Below, piece by piece: positions 46,015-58,808 of a DNA stretch of 64,000 bases. A model generated the notes under the pieces. It ran no database searches. It was not told where the DNA came from and saw only the letters and a list, made by a program, of their open reading frames with translations. The DNA comes from Thamnidium elegans (lineage: Eukaryota > Mucoromycota > Mucoromycetes > Mucorales > Mucoraceae). Within the stretch, counting starts at the first letter, position 1; each line of letters begins with the position of its first letter. The stretch covers positions 62,001 through 126,000 of the forward strand of contig JAIXMG010000009.1 in NCBI GenBank assembly GCA_025201345.1, written 5' to 3'. A program made the position numbers and the translations under genes.

Positions 46015-47021
46015 GAATCTTGTGGCCATTCGCCAATAGGTACATCTAACGTACGCAGATCCAATTCACTAAAACCAATGGAATCGAGTTCTTTTTCAAT
46101 AACTTCTGTAAATGCAAAGTCTAATCCAAGCTCAGTACATTGTTGTTGATAAAATTCGTCAAATGCTCTTTGAACTGGTCCTGGATTGTGATGCCATAAA
46201 TCAGCTTCAACTAATTCAATTGTTCCTCCAGGTTTAAGTACTCGAAGCATTTCGTTTAATACATGAGGCCATTGATCTTTTTGAATAGATTGTCCCATAT
46301 TACGTTGAAATATACTTTTTTAAAAAATAATAATTAGTCTTTTTTTTTCAATTGATAAATTGATATATATATATATATATATGAAGCTACTACTTTACTA
46401 GTCGACAGATTCGGATTCTAATGGCCACGTTTCTGTAATATCTGCCTCATGATAATTTAAGTTTTTAGGTTTTCCTTGTTGCTCAGCAGGTGGACGTAAA
46501 TCCAAGCCAATGACTTTACAATTCAATTGCTCAGAAGCCATTTCTAAAGCCCAGATACCATTCCCTGTACCCACATCTACAATAGTCATACCATCTTCAA
46601 TGACTCCCCATATATTTGACTTACGAGCGCTCTTTAACAAATAATGCTATACAAAAAAAAAAAAAAAAAAAAAAAAATTAAAATCATGACAAATCTTTTA
46701 TATTTTTATATTTTTTACCTGTCTTTGAAGTCGATCATATTCTTTAAAATCATCTTGTACTAAACTCTTTTTACGACCAGAAAAGAATTCTGTAATTGAT
46801 TGACGCCTTGACTTTGTTACTGGAGGAGTACTGATCAGAGATGGATCTTGCTTTTCATCGATCCAATCATAATTAGCTTGCATGCTTTTAGTAGCTGCCA
46901 TGACAAGGGAAGAGTGCGATCGACCTCCCAAAGTTATGGTGCTTCTGCGACGATTGTTTTTGGAGCGTCGTTCTTTTCTTTCTTTGGTCTTTTCGATAAC
47001 TTTACTTGCTTGATTTCCCAT
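45748..47021 (-). CDS. SAM-dependent methyltransferase, likely N-myristoylated
   Basis: Exons 47021-46719, 46646-46399, 46314-46013 and 45941-45748 give 348 residues. The N-terminus MGNQASKV fits an N-myristoylation signal (glycine 2, serine 6), followed by a very basic, disordered stretch of 90 residues. The class I methyltransferase fold has motif I TIVDVGTGNGIWALEMA, an acidic residue ending strand 2 (VIGLDLR), and the post-I region LRVLKPGGTIELVEADLW. Its target (small molecule or protein) is unknown; similar fungal proteins are often grouped as LaeA-like or UbiE-like. Intron 3 contains a TA repeat (about 45980-46011). Confidence 0.87.
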
Positions 47022-47292
47022 TATATATTATATTATAGAGGGAAAGTAGGGTGGAAAAAAAGGGGGAGGGAGATTTTTTTTTCCAAATCACCTTTATTTT
47101 AATTAGTACAGAATATACAGTTATGAAAAAAAAGGCAAGGAAGGGAAAAAGGAAAATAAAATAAACACTATATATAAATATATATAATATTGTATCGGAA
47201 TAAACCAATCCGGACAATGGAATTGATGTTGTACAAGTTAGAAACCATAGAATCAGGATAAACACTTTATTATACGTTTAATACCTCACTGT

Positions 47293-47343
<51 letters not shown>

Positions 47344-47679
47344 TTAAATTTTTTGTGTTCATGGCAACCATTGATTATGTAAGGAAATTCAGGTACAACA
47401 CTCTTATTGTTCTTGATCTGTTACTTGCTTTCTGAATTATAATTTCTCTTTTTCTTTTTTTTTTAACAAAGGAAAAAGAGATCAACTGTAAGAAGAAGAA
47501 AAAATATTATAATCAAATGTTTTTGGTAACAAGGGGGCGGTCCGAGAAAAGCAATACTCCACAAATGGGCCTAAAGAAGGCAATTATCAGATTTATCAAA
47601 ACGTGGCATTCAAAGACCGATTTACTCTAATGGGAACAGAGGACAAAGGGAAATATATAAAAAAAGATATTTTGATTTT
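47022..47679. other. Intergenic region
   Basis: No gene is seen. It includes a poly-A run of 44 (47298-47341) and separates the methyltransferase promoter side from the 3' end of ALG1. Confidence 0.45.
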
Positions 47680-49422
47680 TTATTGTCTTTGATTGAATAA
47701 TTTGATCAAGACTTGCTTATATTCAGCTTGCCACGTGTTTGTCTTATATTCTTCTATCACGTTGGATCTTAACGTATCCAATTTTTTGGGATTTTTGACG
47801 AATAATTCCTAAATACACATAAAAATTTTTTAGAAAAAAAACGTGTCAAAATGACGTTGCGAATAAAAAAGAGTGCATTTTATATTACCATATATTGTTC
47901 GGCTAAATCTTGACTGTTCTCGAAAACAAGACCGTTCTTACCATCATGTACCAATTCATCCAAACTAATTTACATATAAGTATTTATACTTTTTTTTCTC
48001 TCTCTCTCTCTCTCTCTATTTATATCTTATTACCAAGAAAAATTAATTGCACAAACAGGAAGTCCACATCCAAACATGTCCACAATCTTCATGGGAAGGT
48101 CCATACCGCTTGAACTAGTGTGTAAAGATACACCTAAATCCGCGCTACCGAGTAAAAGCGGATAATCACTTATTTCTAACCAAGCTGTAACAATTCGGGT
48201 CTTTACTAATTTCATTTGTTTGATTTTGCCTTCATAAAGTTTTTTCAGTGGCCCTTGACCTGTAATCACAAACAATAATTTGGGGTCCGATGGTTTTGCT
48301 TCTGCTTCATACAACTCAACAGATTTTAACAAGATACTGAAATCTTCATCTTCAGTCCAAGAAGTAGAAGAAACAATCAATTTGGGTCTATCTTGTCTCC
48401 AGATCAAAATACCTTCATCATCAGCGTCAGTTAAAAGTGTACCCAATTTAGGATCGTTGTACTCTCCTAAAAATTCTTTTCCGTTGTCAGTTTCCAAAAC
48501 GAGATTTTCAATTACTTTCAATGAGAATGTAAATTGACGGTGAATATTATCAACGGTTAATCGTTTAAAATCACTTTGAGGTTTATCTCTCAGAGTATAA
48601 ATATGGCCTTTTACTTTCCAATTGTCCTCTAATTCCTTGTGCAGTTTCTCGGTCACGGTTAAATGGGCATAGGCAATGCTACCATATTTTTGTTCGTACC
48701 ATTTGGCTAAACGTACCACCAGATGGTTCGATCCCAATTTCATACCAAGCATTGAGTAACCAAAGTTGTGCCAATCAATAATAAACCATGCTTTACGCAT
48801 TGTACCAACTAACCGTCCAATAAGAAGGGTAGGAATCGAAGGTGGGTTCTAATTCAATATTATTAGATCAGAATAACGAGAATATACCATATAACTTACT
48901 TGAACAATAATAAAATCAGGGCGTTGAGTAATACACCCCATAATCCAAAACAATTGAATCGATAAAAACATTGCTTTAAAAGGTGCCCATAACAAATAAA
49001 ATACCTTGGGACATCCTTCAGGAATAGACCATGCTTGACGAATAGGGCGAACGCGAATAAATCGATTCACGTTAATTCTTGCACCTGGATTTGTTTCTAA
49101 CAGTTACGGGGATTTTTTTATTTTATTATTTAGATATTATTTCTGCTTTTTTTTTCTTTTGTTTTGTTTTACCTTTGTAACCGATTAAATCGACGGTACA
49201 ACCAGAGTCAGCTAAAGAAGTGGCATGGTATCTCATACGTGGTGAACGACCAATGTCACCCAAAACAACGATTTGCACCATCAGTCTTTTTCTCATACCA
49301 GTACTTCCTGTATTATCAAAGATGTACATGCCTAATAGTTTACCAAATAAAACATAACAACACAAAAAAGCTAACAAAAGCCCGAGTGTTGACACACCAT
49401 AGTCTTCAATATCTTCTAACAT
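47680..49422 (-). CDS. ALG1: ALG1 beta-1,4-mannosyltransferase
   Basis: Exons 49422-49173, 49096-48900, 48848-48034, 47964-47889 and 47808-47680 give 488 residues. It adds the first mannose to the dolichol-linked GlcNAc2 core at the cytosolic face of the ER, using GDP-mannose. Near the N-terminus is a membrane anchor (LGLLLAFLCCYVLFG). Then come the GT-B fold blocks VVLGDIGRSPRMRYHA, IIDWHNFGYSMLGMKLG, VTEKLHKEL and LGVSLHTSSSGMDLPMKIVD. All are typical of ALG1 (GT33). It draws on the same GDP-mannose pool as GMD upstream in this window. Confidence 0.96.
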
Positions 49423-49867
49423 TTGTTGCGATGAAAAAAAAAAAAAATGAAAAAAGGGATGGTGGGAAGAAAAAAGGTAATAAGGGATAAATTTATGTAA
49501 CCTAAAGAACTGGTCACGAAAAAAAAAACTAATTTCAAGGTACTACACGTACATATTTTTTCTGTTACTCCAACAACTTTCGTTCTATTGTATCATTCTT
49601 TATTTTTTTTTTAAAAAAAAGAAAAAAGATGGGGGAGAAAAAAAAAGGGGGAGGGGGATGGGAAGTTTGTATATGAATATAATATACAGACATAAAAGTC
49701 TGGCGAAAAAGTAATTAGATGGTTTAAAAAAAAAAGAGGTTTGTGAGGGCATATAAAAATTAGAACATAATAGTTTTTTTTTTAGGGTGAGGAAAATAAA
49801 AATAATAGTAGTAAAAAGGGCTTGAGCATAGAGAGAATTAAAAAATATATAAGAAGAAAGATTTTCT
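49423..49867. other. Intergenic region
   Basis: A/T- and G-rich runs, including a T/A inverted tract (49603-49620) and G-runs near 49650. No gene is seen. Confidence 0.4.
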
Positions 49868-51467
49868 TTAGCATTCAGGTAAAACTCGGTTCAAGAATCG
49901 AGTCATTTCTTGAGCGTTAGAACAGGGTAACAAGTTGGATTGAATATGAGCTTCAATTTCCAAAAGAGCATCGCGGGCGCTAGGTCTTGTTTCTGGTTCT
50001 TCATCTAATAGCCAAGCAACTAAACCTCTCATATACATGGTAGGATAACTATATGTAAATGTAGGGCTAGGCTCAGTTGCAATGATATCAAATAATTCTT
50101 CTTCATCTTTAATTGCGTAGTGGGGTGGTACACGATCCATCATTTCAATAATGGTGATACCAAGAGACCACATGTCAATCTTTTCACTATAATATTCTTC
50201 TCTAATTACTTCGGGTGCCATCCTACAAATAAAAAGTAAGTAAACAAATAGTGAATAATACTAGTATTCTTTTCTGGTTTTTTTTTACCATTTAGTGGTG
50301 CCTAAACGTTCATGATTTGGACGGGCAATACGTGCAGATAATCCAAAATCAGCTATAGAATTCATGGTTAATCAGAATATCAACTAATATTAATTTCAGT
50401 TTACCTAATTTAACTTCTCCATGCCAGCCTAATAAAAGGTTTTCACACTTGACATCACGGTGCAAGATACCTTGCGTATGTAAATGAGATAACCCCTTCA
50501 AGGTCTCACAAGCCATGTAAACGGTATATTCCTCAGGAATACCACGTTGACAGAGTACAGCAAATACAGAACAACGCATTAAATCCATGGTCATCCAAAT
50601 ATCATCTTGACATATCGTCACTTCACGCAACTTGATCAAGTTATCGTTACCAGAAGCCATAATACGTAATTCACGCATAATAGCAGCACGATATTCACGA
50701 TCAGGATCTAATTTACAGCGTTTGATGGCGACACGTACATTGGGTCGCTTACGATAACTGGCTCTGACTACAGCTCCATTTACTCCTGTACCGATTTCCT
50801 TGAAATTTGTATAACGTGTACTGGGATCACTGGATCGAACAGCAACCCGTTTTGGCAAAAATTTTCTTAATTTTGCTTCCAATTTGTTTTCTGTACGTTT
50901 CACTGGAGGTGGACTGGGAATTTGGTAATTGGGGCTAGGAGGATACCAAGGACGCTTTTTATATATATGTATATTAATTATATGTGTACACTATAATAAT
51001 TTATTTAATTTGTTACCTTGGAAACTTGCTTAGCAATGTCAGTAGGACGTAAATCAAAAGAAACAGGTGGGCTTGGTTTCAAATAAGCGTTGCCTAAAAT
51101 ATCAGGAATTTCACAATGACCAGGTGGACGCCAAATCTATATTTAATTTTTTTTTTTTTTTAGTAATTTTAATTTATTATTATTATTATTATTACTATTT
51201 TACTTTAGTTGAATTGGTTGTCGTTGTTGTTGTTTGGCTCATTGATTGCTGAATATTACCAGTTGATCTACGTTTAGGATAAAGAGAATTTTTAAAAACT
51301 GAGGCAGTACTCTGACAATTAGGTTCAGATCTTGATTTTTGCATCAATGCCTATTTTTTTTTTAAAAAAAAATAATATAAATAAAAATTTGTGTACACAT
51401 TTAATCTTATTAATATTACCTTTTCAGAGGAACGCATTCGATTGTTTGTGATGTTGATAATTGTCAT
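49868..51467 (-). CDS. STE20/PAK-like serine/threonine kinase
   Basis: Exons 51467-51420, 51350-51204, 51136-51017, 50954-50405, 50352-50289 and 50222-49868 give 427 residues. The kinase domain starts near residue 155: FKEIGTGVNGAVV (glycine loop), VAIK lysine, HRDVKCEN catalytic loop, DFGLSARI and the activation segment GTTKWMAPEVI. The last subdomains (SEKIDMWSLGITIIEM) are PAK/STE20-like. The 150-residue N-terminus is basic and serine/proline-rich, with no recognisable CRIB domain, so direct Cdc42 binding is not shown. The likely role is polarity or MAP-kinase signalling. Confidence 0.9.
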
Positions 51468-53547
51468 TCTTTAATAATAAATATTTCTAAAAAACAAAAA
51501 AAAAGGGGAAGAGTGGATAATAAACTTTGAAAGAAGAAGTAAAATTATAAATAAATAAAAAAAAGGAGTTGAAAATGAGTGTAAAGTGAGTGAGTGTTAA
51601 AGAAAAAAAAAAGTGTGTATGTTGTTATTTTTTTGCTATTTCTTTTTGATATAAAAAGGAGGGTAATAAAGGGGTTTATTCTTTTTGACTGGATTATATT
51701 AAAGGAAAGTTTATAATACCAACAAGAAAAGAATTAAATGACTGTAATGGGGGGGGGGTTTCTTTTTATTTAAAGAAAGAGATAGTTGATTTTTTCTTTA
51801 AAAAAAAAAGAGAAGAAAAAGAAAAAAAAATAAAAATAAAAAGGACCAAAATAACGAAATAAAAACGTTGTGTTTTGTCGTACAATTTGATGAGGGAGTT
51901 CTAACTTGAACTCCGCCCTCGTTTTTTTTTTTTTTCAATCATTAAACGCAACAACAAAAAGTACAATCAATCATCGTCATTTTTGTTTATTTTTAAAATT
52001 GTGCATTTTGCGGGTATTTAAAATGTTTTTGGCAGTTTTTTTACAAAGCAGATCAAAAAGGTAAAAAAAAAAAAGCATTTACTTTTTTACTGTGTATATA
52101 TCTTCAATTGGAGATTTTTCCGCATTCTCCATAAATAGTATTTACGTTCCTGGGAAGTTTTTTTTATAAGTGTGAACGACTTTTCGTTGTTATTGTTATT
52201 GTTGCTCTCCCTTCATATTACAAACTAGAAATAAGCCTAACCAAACAACCTGATTGTGAAAGAAAGAAAAACATAACCCCTCTTTTATGCAGCTACTTAC
52301 TTTTTTGAAAGCGTCAAGTTTCCTTTTTTGTTAAGGAGAAAATAATTACGGATGTTTATATTATGCATAAAATGAGGCCTATATTTTGATAAAAAGATGG
52401 TACAGTTTATTTGACTTAATAACTAATATATGTGAATTATTAAACACAAAAAAAAAACGTGTGCAGCTGTCAGGTGCTAATATATCTATTAGCCTGGCTT
52501 TAGCGTAGAGAGTTGGTACAAAAAAAAAAAAGATAGATTAGTCTAGCATGTGTAAACCTTATCGCTGTCGTTTCGGACTATGTAAGCCAAACCTCGTGTT
52601 AGACAACACCGCTAAGGTGTGATTGACGATCACAGTAGTTATTCATTTATTTTAACTTGCACACAAGCAAATACTACATAAATGTTAATACGATGAATGC
52701 TTTAATTAACATACCTCTTTTTATTTGTTCATAATATTTATGTTGATCAATATTATGTAATCTTTTTATTTCCTCTTTCTCTCTGTTGATTACACTACTT
52801 TTTAACTTGTTTTATGAAACCTTTTCTGACACTTTTTAAAGTAAGGGGGTATTTTGTAATTCCTGCATCTTTCTTTCTCCTTATTCGTAGTTATAACAGT
52901 GCTTGCGGTTTCAAATAGCAGATTTAAAAATATCTTCAATTGACGCGTTATTTTTTTTTATTGGGAACTTACATTATCAGAATGCAGAATACGGTTTTAC
53001 TGTGTACTTACAGGAGCATGTCTTCTGAAGCCCTAGTGTCGAGATCTTTATTAACATTAAACTGGTTACGCTTAACGCTGTCCTTAACAATTGGATTTAA
53101 TTCGGCTTAGTGTTTAATGATAAGGCGAACGCACAAAATGCTTCACGGTATACATTGTACTTCAAGGACATGGCAATACCATTTGCCTATTTTATCATAA
53201 ATAAAAGTGGCCACCCATTTTATCAACCTAACAACGAAGCTACAGAAGAGTTTCAATCTTGATCATACAAAAAAAAAAAAAAAAAAAAAGTATGTGTTTT
53301 ATAGTTGAGATCATACCGTTAATGGAACTTGTGCTATAAGTAAAAACATCTATAAATGTATATAGATGTATTAGAAAACTATATTCTGAAATACTATATC
53401 TGTTATGCAGAAAGATTATTACAAAAGCACTGTGATCAAAAAGCTTAAAAGAAATGTAAGCCACAATGCAGTCACGCCAGATCATAAGCTGTCTTTCTAT
53501 AGAATATCTTTTTTTTTTCTTTTTTTTTTCCTTTCCTTAAATACAAA
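51468..53547. other. Gene-poor region
   Basis: About 2 kb without a clear gene. It holds poly-G near 51748-51757, T and A runs, and near 52600 a small hairpin (ACACC...GGTGT) in a slightly GC-richer patch. No tRNA or known snRNA motif is seen. Confidence 0.45.
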
Positions 53548-54814
53548 ATGAGTGGTTTATTATCTACACCTATTAAGGTTGACAGTCATTTAGACGACTT
53601 GTTCAAAAGCTCTGTAAGCATTATATATATATATTTATAGATCGGTATATAAAAATACTAAAAAAACATGTATATTATCTAGGCAGGTAAAAGTGAAATA
53701 GCTGTCAAGCCTATTCTTACCGAGGAAGTTATTGCCAATGTTCAAAAGAAGAAGACTGTATTAGGAAAGCAAGATAAGAATAAGGCCTTTTTAGGTTTCT
53801 TAAAAGCTAAAGATTTACTTAGCAAAGCCAACAAGGTGCCCTTTTTTATTTTTATTTTTTTTATCAAGCAAACAAACTAATTTTTCTCTTCTGTGTAGAG
53901 AAAAGCTGAAGAATATGAAGATGAAAAGTCAGGCAAGAAGGCCAAGAAAGAATTAACTTTGGAAGAAAAGGCAGAAAAGGAATTAAGAACTGTCTTTGTC
54001 GGTAACTTGCCTGTTGAATGTATCGAGAAAGTAAGGAAAGCACGATTTTGTAAGCGGCAGTAACTAACTTTAATTTGTATTGTAGGAAGGTTACAAGCAA
54101 TTGGAAGCTAGATTCAAAGAATGTGGAAAGATTGAGTCTATTCGTTTCAGATCAGTTGCATTTTCAGAACCTATGGATCGTAAATCTGCTTTTATTTCTC
54201 GTAAACTTCATACATCTCGTGACGTATTAAACGCTTATATTGTATTCGCCACACGTGAATCAGCTGATAAAGCCTGTGAATTAAACGGTGTCGTATTTAT
54301 GGATAAACATTTACGTGTAGATGGCGCTTCCAACAATAAACAGCATGATCGTAAACGTTCCGTCTTTTTGGGTGGATTACCATTTGACGCAGAAGAAGAA
54401 GAACTTTGGAAGTTCTTTGATGTTTGTGGTGAAATTGAAAGTGTACGTGCAGTTCGTGATAGCAAGACCAATGTTGGTAAAGGTTTTGGATACGTTCAAT
54501 TTAAGGAACGTGAAAGTGTTGATGCTGCTTTAGCCTTGACAGATAAAAAATTCCGTGAAAAGATAAAGATTCGTATTCAACGTTGTAAGATACCCGTTTC
54601 AGAAGGTGGTATCAGAGATACCAAGAAGAAGAACAATAAGGGTGGAAGTAAAAAACAAAACGCACTTCGTAGACAATCTGGTAAGGCTGGTAAACTGATA
54701 CCTAATGCTAAGCGCTTTGAAGGTACTCGTGCTACCAAGGACGATGGTAAGAAATTCAAAATTGTAAAATCCTCTAAAAAGAAGACTGTCAACAAAAAGC
54801 ATGGAAAAAAGTGA
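53548..54814 (+). CDS. NOP12: Nucleolar RNA-binding protein NOP12
   Basis: Exons 53548-53613, 53683-53835, 53899-54030 and 54086-54814 give 359 residues. Two RRM domains are visible: RTVFVGNLP (RNP2) with VLNAYIVFATRESA, and SVFLGGLPFDAEEEEL with GKGFGYVQF (RNP1). The tail is lysine-rich. The arrangement matches NOP12/RBM34, a pre-25S rRNA processing factor of the nucleolus. It starts 105 bases before IMPDH ends its leader region and runs in the same direction as that gene. Confidence 0.93.
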
Positions 54815-54919
54815 AACCCAATTAAAAAATTTGCAAGCATAAAATAAAATAAAAAATTTATTACATTACTTTTTTTCTTTTTTTCTTCTTCTTCTTCTTT
54901 TCTTTATAATATATAACAA

Positions 54920-56644
54920 ATGTCTTCTTTTTTGGATAGTTCAAAAGCTAATTCATACTTACCAGAGTATGAGCATAAAGATGGTTTAGCTGTTGAAGCA
55001 CTTATGGATGAACAATTAAGTGGTGGTTTAACTTATAATGATTTTTTAATTCTTCCTGGCTACATCAACTTTGATGCAAGAAAAACATCACTTGAATCAA
55101 GAATCACTAAAAAGATTACTTTAAACACTCCATTTTTATCCTCTCCCATGGATACCGTGACTGAATCTGAAATGGCTATTTCTATGGCAGTAAGCATATA
55201 TTCATAAAACTAAAATTTTAAATTAAAAGTTTAATCTTACGAAAATAAAAAACAGTTATTGGGTGGTATTGGTATTATTCACCATAATTGTGAACCAGAA
55301 TTTCAAGCAAATATGGTTAGAAAAGTAAAAACGTTTGAAAATGGGTTTATTGTAGACCCTGTTGTACTTTCACCTAGAAATACCGTTGCAGATGTTCAAC
55401 AAGTAAAAGCTGAACGTGGGTTTTGCGGTATTCCCATTACAGGTAACACAGCATAAAACTCCCTTTTTTTTTAAAAAAAAAAAAAAAAAAATAGTAAATA
55501 TGTACTTAAAATAATAATAATAGAAAACGGTGCACTAAATGGTAAACTAGTTGGTATTGTTACTGCTCGTGATATCCAATTTCATAAAGATGATACCACC
55601 TTACTTGAAGACGTTATGAGTACTGATTTAGTCGTTGCTAAAAAAGGTGTCACATTGATAAAAGCAAATGAAATTCTCCGGTCTTCAAAGAAAGGAAAAT
55701 TACCCATTGTTGATGAACAAGGTCGACTTGTTTCTTTATTATCTCGTTCTGATCTTTTAAAGAACCAAATCTATCCTTTGGCTTCCAAGTCGGATGATTC
55801 AAAGCAACTTTTAGTAGGGGCTGCTATTGGCACTCGACCTGATGACAGGGACCGTCTTGCATTATTGGTCGATGCTGGTCTTGATATTATCGTTTTGGAT
55901 TCGTCTCAAGGTAATTCCATTTATCAACTTGAAATGGTTCGTTGGATAAAGTCTACATTTCCCAAACTTGAAGTAATTGCGGGTAATGTTGTTACTAGAG
56001 AACAAGCTGCTAACTTGATCGAAGCTGGTGCTGATGGTATTCGTATTGGTATGGGATCTGGCTCTATTTGTATTACGCAAGAGGTAATGGCTTGTGGTCG
56101 TCCTCAAGCAACAGCTGTATATCGTGTATCTGAATTCTGTCGTCGATTTGGTGTTCCGACTATTGCAGATGGTGGTATTGGTAATGTAGGTCATATTGTA
56201 AAGGCCTTGGCGCTTGGTGCAAGTGCAGTGATGATGGGCGGACTTTTGGCAGGTACGACAGAATCACCAGGTGAATATTTCTTCCATGAGGGTCAACGTC
56301 TTAAACGATACCGTGGTATGGGTTCCATTGATGCTATGGGTATTAAATCTAAAGGTGAAGGTAATGCAGCCACCAAACGTTATTTTTCGGAAGGTGATGC
56401 TGTCAAGGTTGCGCAAGGTGTCGTAGGTAACGTATTAGATAAAGGGTCTGTGCGCAAGTATGCATCCTATCTTATCACTGGCGTTCAACATTCACTTCAG
56501 GATATTGGGTGTCAATCGGTCAAGGAGTTTCATGAATCAGTTTATAATGGTAATGTAAGATTTGAAAAGAGAACTGCTGCTGCTCAAATGGAAGGTGGTG
56601 TTCATGGTCTTCATTCATATGAAAAGAAACTTTTTAGTTTATAA
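54920..56644 (+). CDS. IMD: Inosine-5'-monophosphate dehydrogenase
   Basis: Exons 54920-55189, 55256-55442 and 55524-56644 give 525 residues, normal for the fungal enzyme. It makes XMP from IMP, the committed step of GTP synthesis, as a cytosolic tetramer. The catalytic loop is [18 protein letters not shown] with the nucleophilic cysteine. The flap and IMP site show [18 protein letters not shown]. The two CBS repeats lie in the inserted segment (about 110-230), and a substrate block [13 protein letters not shown] motif is read as [12 protein letters not shown] supply links it with the ribosome genes in this window. Confidence 0.98.
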
Positions 56645-56951
56645 ATAAAATTCGTTTATTTAGTAATAAAATTAAAATAAAATAAGATTATGATTCTCAT
56701 TAAATAACTTGTTTCTTTATGTGTCCTATGATACGTAATTTTTCGCTTTATATATTCTCACACGTATGTAGTAAGTTACGGTAAATACCATTTTTGGAAT
56801 ACTGTTGTGCACTTATAAATGATGTGAAACTCCAGTAAATTAAGATATCATAAACTTGAAAGGAGGGGTGGTGTGGGAGCAAATGAAGAAACCGAGGAAT
56901 AATTATTTATAAGCAAAAAAAAAAAAAGAAAAAAAAAAGGGGGAGGGGGGA
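56645..56951. other. Convergent intergenic region
   Basis: Short gap with A and G runs near 56915-56950. No gene is seen. Confidence 0.35.
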
Positions 56952-57546
56952 TTAGGATAGATTGGTTACCATAGCTTGAATAACACCTTCCTTTTGTATT
57001 TGTATCGTAGATTTTTTAGGAGGAGTAGGTAAAGGAGCATCAAGATCGGTCATAGTGGGTACAATAACGTGCTGATCAGGTAAAATTCTACCTAAATAAA
57101 TTAGTTTGACACGAGTTGAAGAAGTATAGTTATCCAAGTGACATAATAAATCTTTACGAAGACCATCTACTGTTATATAAGGTGGTTCTATTGGTATTTG
57201 CATAGATACGTCTTTTCCATTGTTTGATAGTCGAATAAATATTGTACAAGTTGATTTTATATTAGAAGAGGAAAAAATTGGTGGTGGCGGTGGTGGTGTA
57301 TTATGTGAACTAGAGTCGAGACTAGAGCCTTGATTTAGTTTCTCGGCATGAACTGAGTCTACTAGAGAAGAAAAAGTTCTTGTATTTGTCACTTGTTTTA
57401 CATGTGTCGTTGCTAATGCTATCATATCATTTTTTTTTTTTAAGAAAAAAGGATATTTATATATATATGTACATGTTAAAATATAATTCAGTATTACTTT
57501 GTGGTTCCTCTCCTTCTTCTTGAGGTATCGATGAACAACAGCCCAT
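56952..57546 (-). CDS. Ubiquitin-like protein with predicted lipid anchor
   Basis: Exons 57546-57498 and 57418-56952 give 171 residues. The N-terminus MGCCSSIPQEEGEE fits dual acylation: myristate on glycine 2 and palmitate on cysteines 3 and 4. A poly-proline stretch follows (TPPPPPP). A ubiquitin-like fold is suggested by TVDGLRKDLLCHL and RVKLIYLGRILPDQHV. The chain continues past the UBL, with no terminal GG, so it is not a conjugated modifier. The likely place is the inner face of the plasma membrane or endomembranes. The role is unknown. Confidence 0.75.
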
Positions 57547-57646
57547 TTTTTTTATGTGTGTATTGTTGATAGAGAAATAAAATAACAATAATAATAATAA
57601 AATGGAAAGAAAAGAAAGAAAAAAAATGATTGATGGTCACGTATAT

Positions 57647-58808
57647 TTATTCATGTTCTTCCAATACTATACATTTGATAAAATCATGCTTAGTTTTGTG
57701 TTACATTGTAAGACATATGAACTTACAAGTATCTTGGTCTTGTTGTAGTCTCTTGCTAAATTTGTTCTTTATAAAGGAAGAATACAACATAAATTGTAAA
57801 ACAATGATCGAATCAATAGATAATTGAATAGCTCCACAAATAATAAACTGCAAAGGTGCTTTTGTATAGATAAAGTAAAATAACTTGAATCCGTCACCTA
57901 AAAACTATTATAAAAAATATAATAAATCACTGACATATGATAAAATAACCCATTATAAATACCCATGATCCCAACACAATTAAACTAAATCCACTGGTAG
58001 ATTTGCTCTTGAAATTTGATATACACTGTGGTAATGGCAAAGTACTTTCAATACCTAAACTTAGCGCACCCAACGTTTCAATAAAGGCTGGATACTGACG
58101 CAGCAGCATGTACAAGAAGGCAATCAATGTCGTAAAGCCCAATAAGCAATTAATATAATCCAAATAATGATCCCAACTCCAAAATCTCTTTCGCCACCAA
58201 GGTTTTCTACCTCGTTCAACCCCATTTTCTTCTGCTATTAATTCTTCTTCAATTGAATTGGACGAAAAGGAGTTTCGTAAGTCGCTGTATAATACCGAAT
58301 AATTCTCTTTGGGTTTATATTGAATAACTACTTGTAAAAGAATTAACATGGCGATAAGCATGGCTATAGATTGAAGTAAAAGTGTCAAGTCAAACCGTTT
58401 CCCTATCCTTTTATTTATATATATATGTATATATATATACATATATATATCGGAGCGTCAGTCATCTCGTTTATATGTGCTATTGCTAGTATATTACCAA
58501 AAAAATATTCGAAGAATGCTAAGAACATGTCAGTCTATAGATATATAATCTCGCTACCTAAAAAACAAGGGGAACTTACTTTGCAAACAATAGAATGGCA
58601 CATGTCATGGCATTAAAACCAGCACTAGATTGTTTTCTCTTTATTAAAAAGTACTTTGTGAAAAAAAATATATATTCGGTACTTTAGTACATACTACTGC
58701 AACACGTTTTATATATATATATATATATGTATTTACTTGGTCAACATATCCTACAACAGGACCTATCACCATAGCAGCAGAAAGCGCTACTTGTGAAAAA
58801 CTAGACAT
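57647..58808 (-). CDS. SLC66A2/PQLC1-like PQ-loop membrane protein
   Basis: Proposed six exons (58808-58737, 58638-58580, 58518-58498, 58407-57950, 57897-57727 and 57666-57647), giving 266 residues. It has about seven hydrophobic segments. Two PQ-loop-type blocks lie at RKQSSAGFNAMTCAILLF and PLPQCISNFKSKSTSGFS. A conserved end, GDGFKLFYFIYTKAPLQF, resembles human SLC66A2. The family works in endosome-Golgi lipid or cation handling. One exon has only 21 bases; one donor is unusual (GTTATT after 57950). The last exon is uncertain: without it the protein would end ten codons later in a different tail. Confidence 0.8.
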
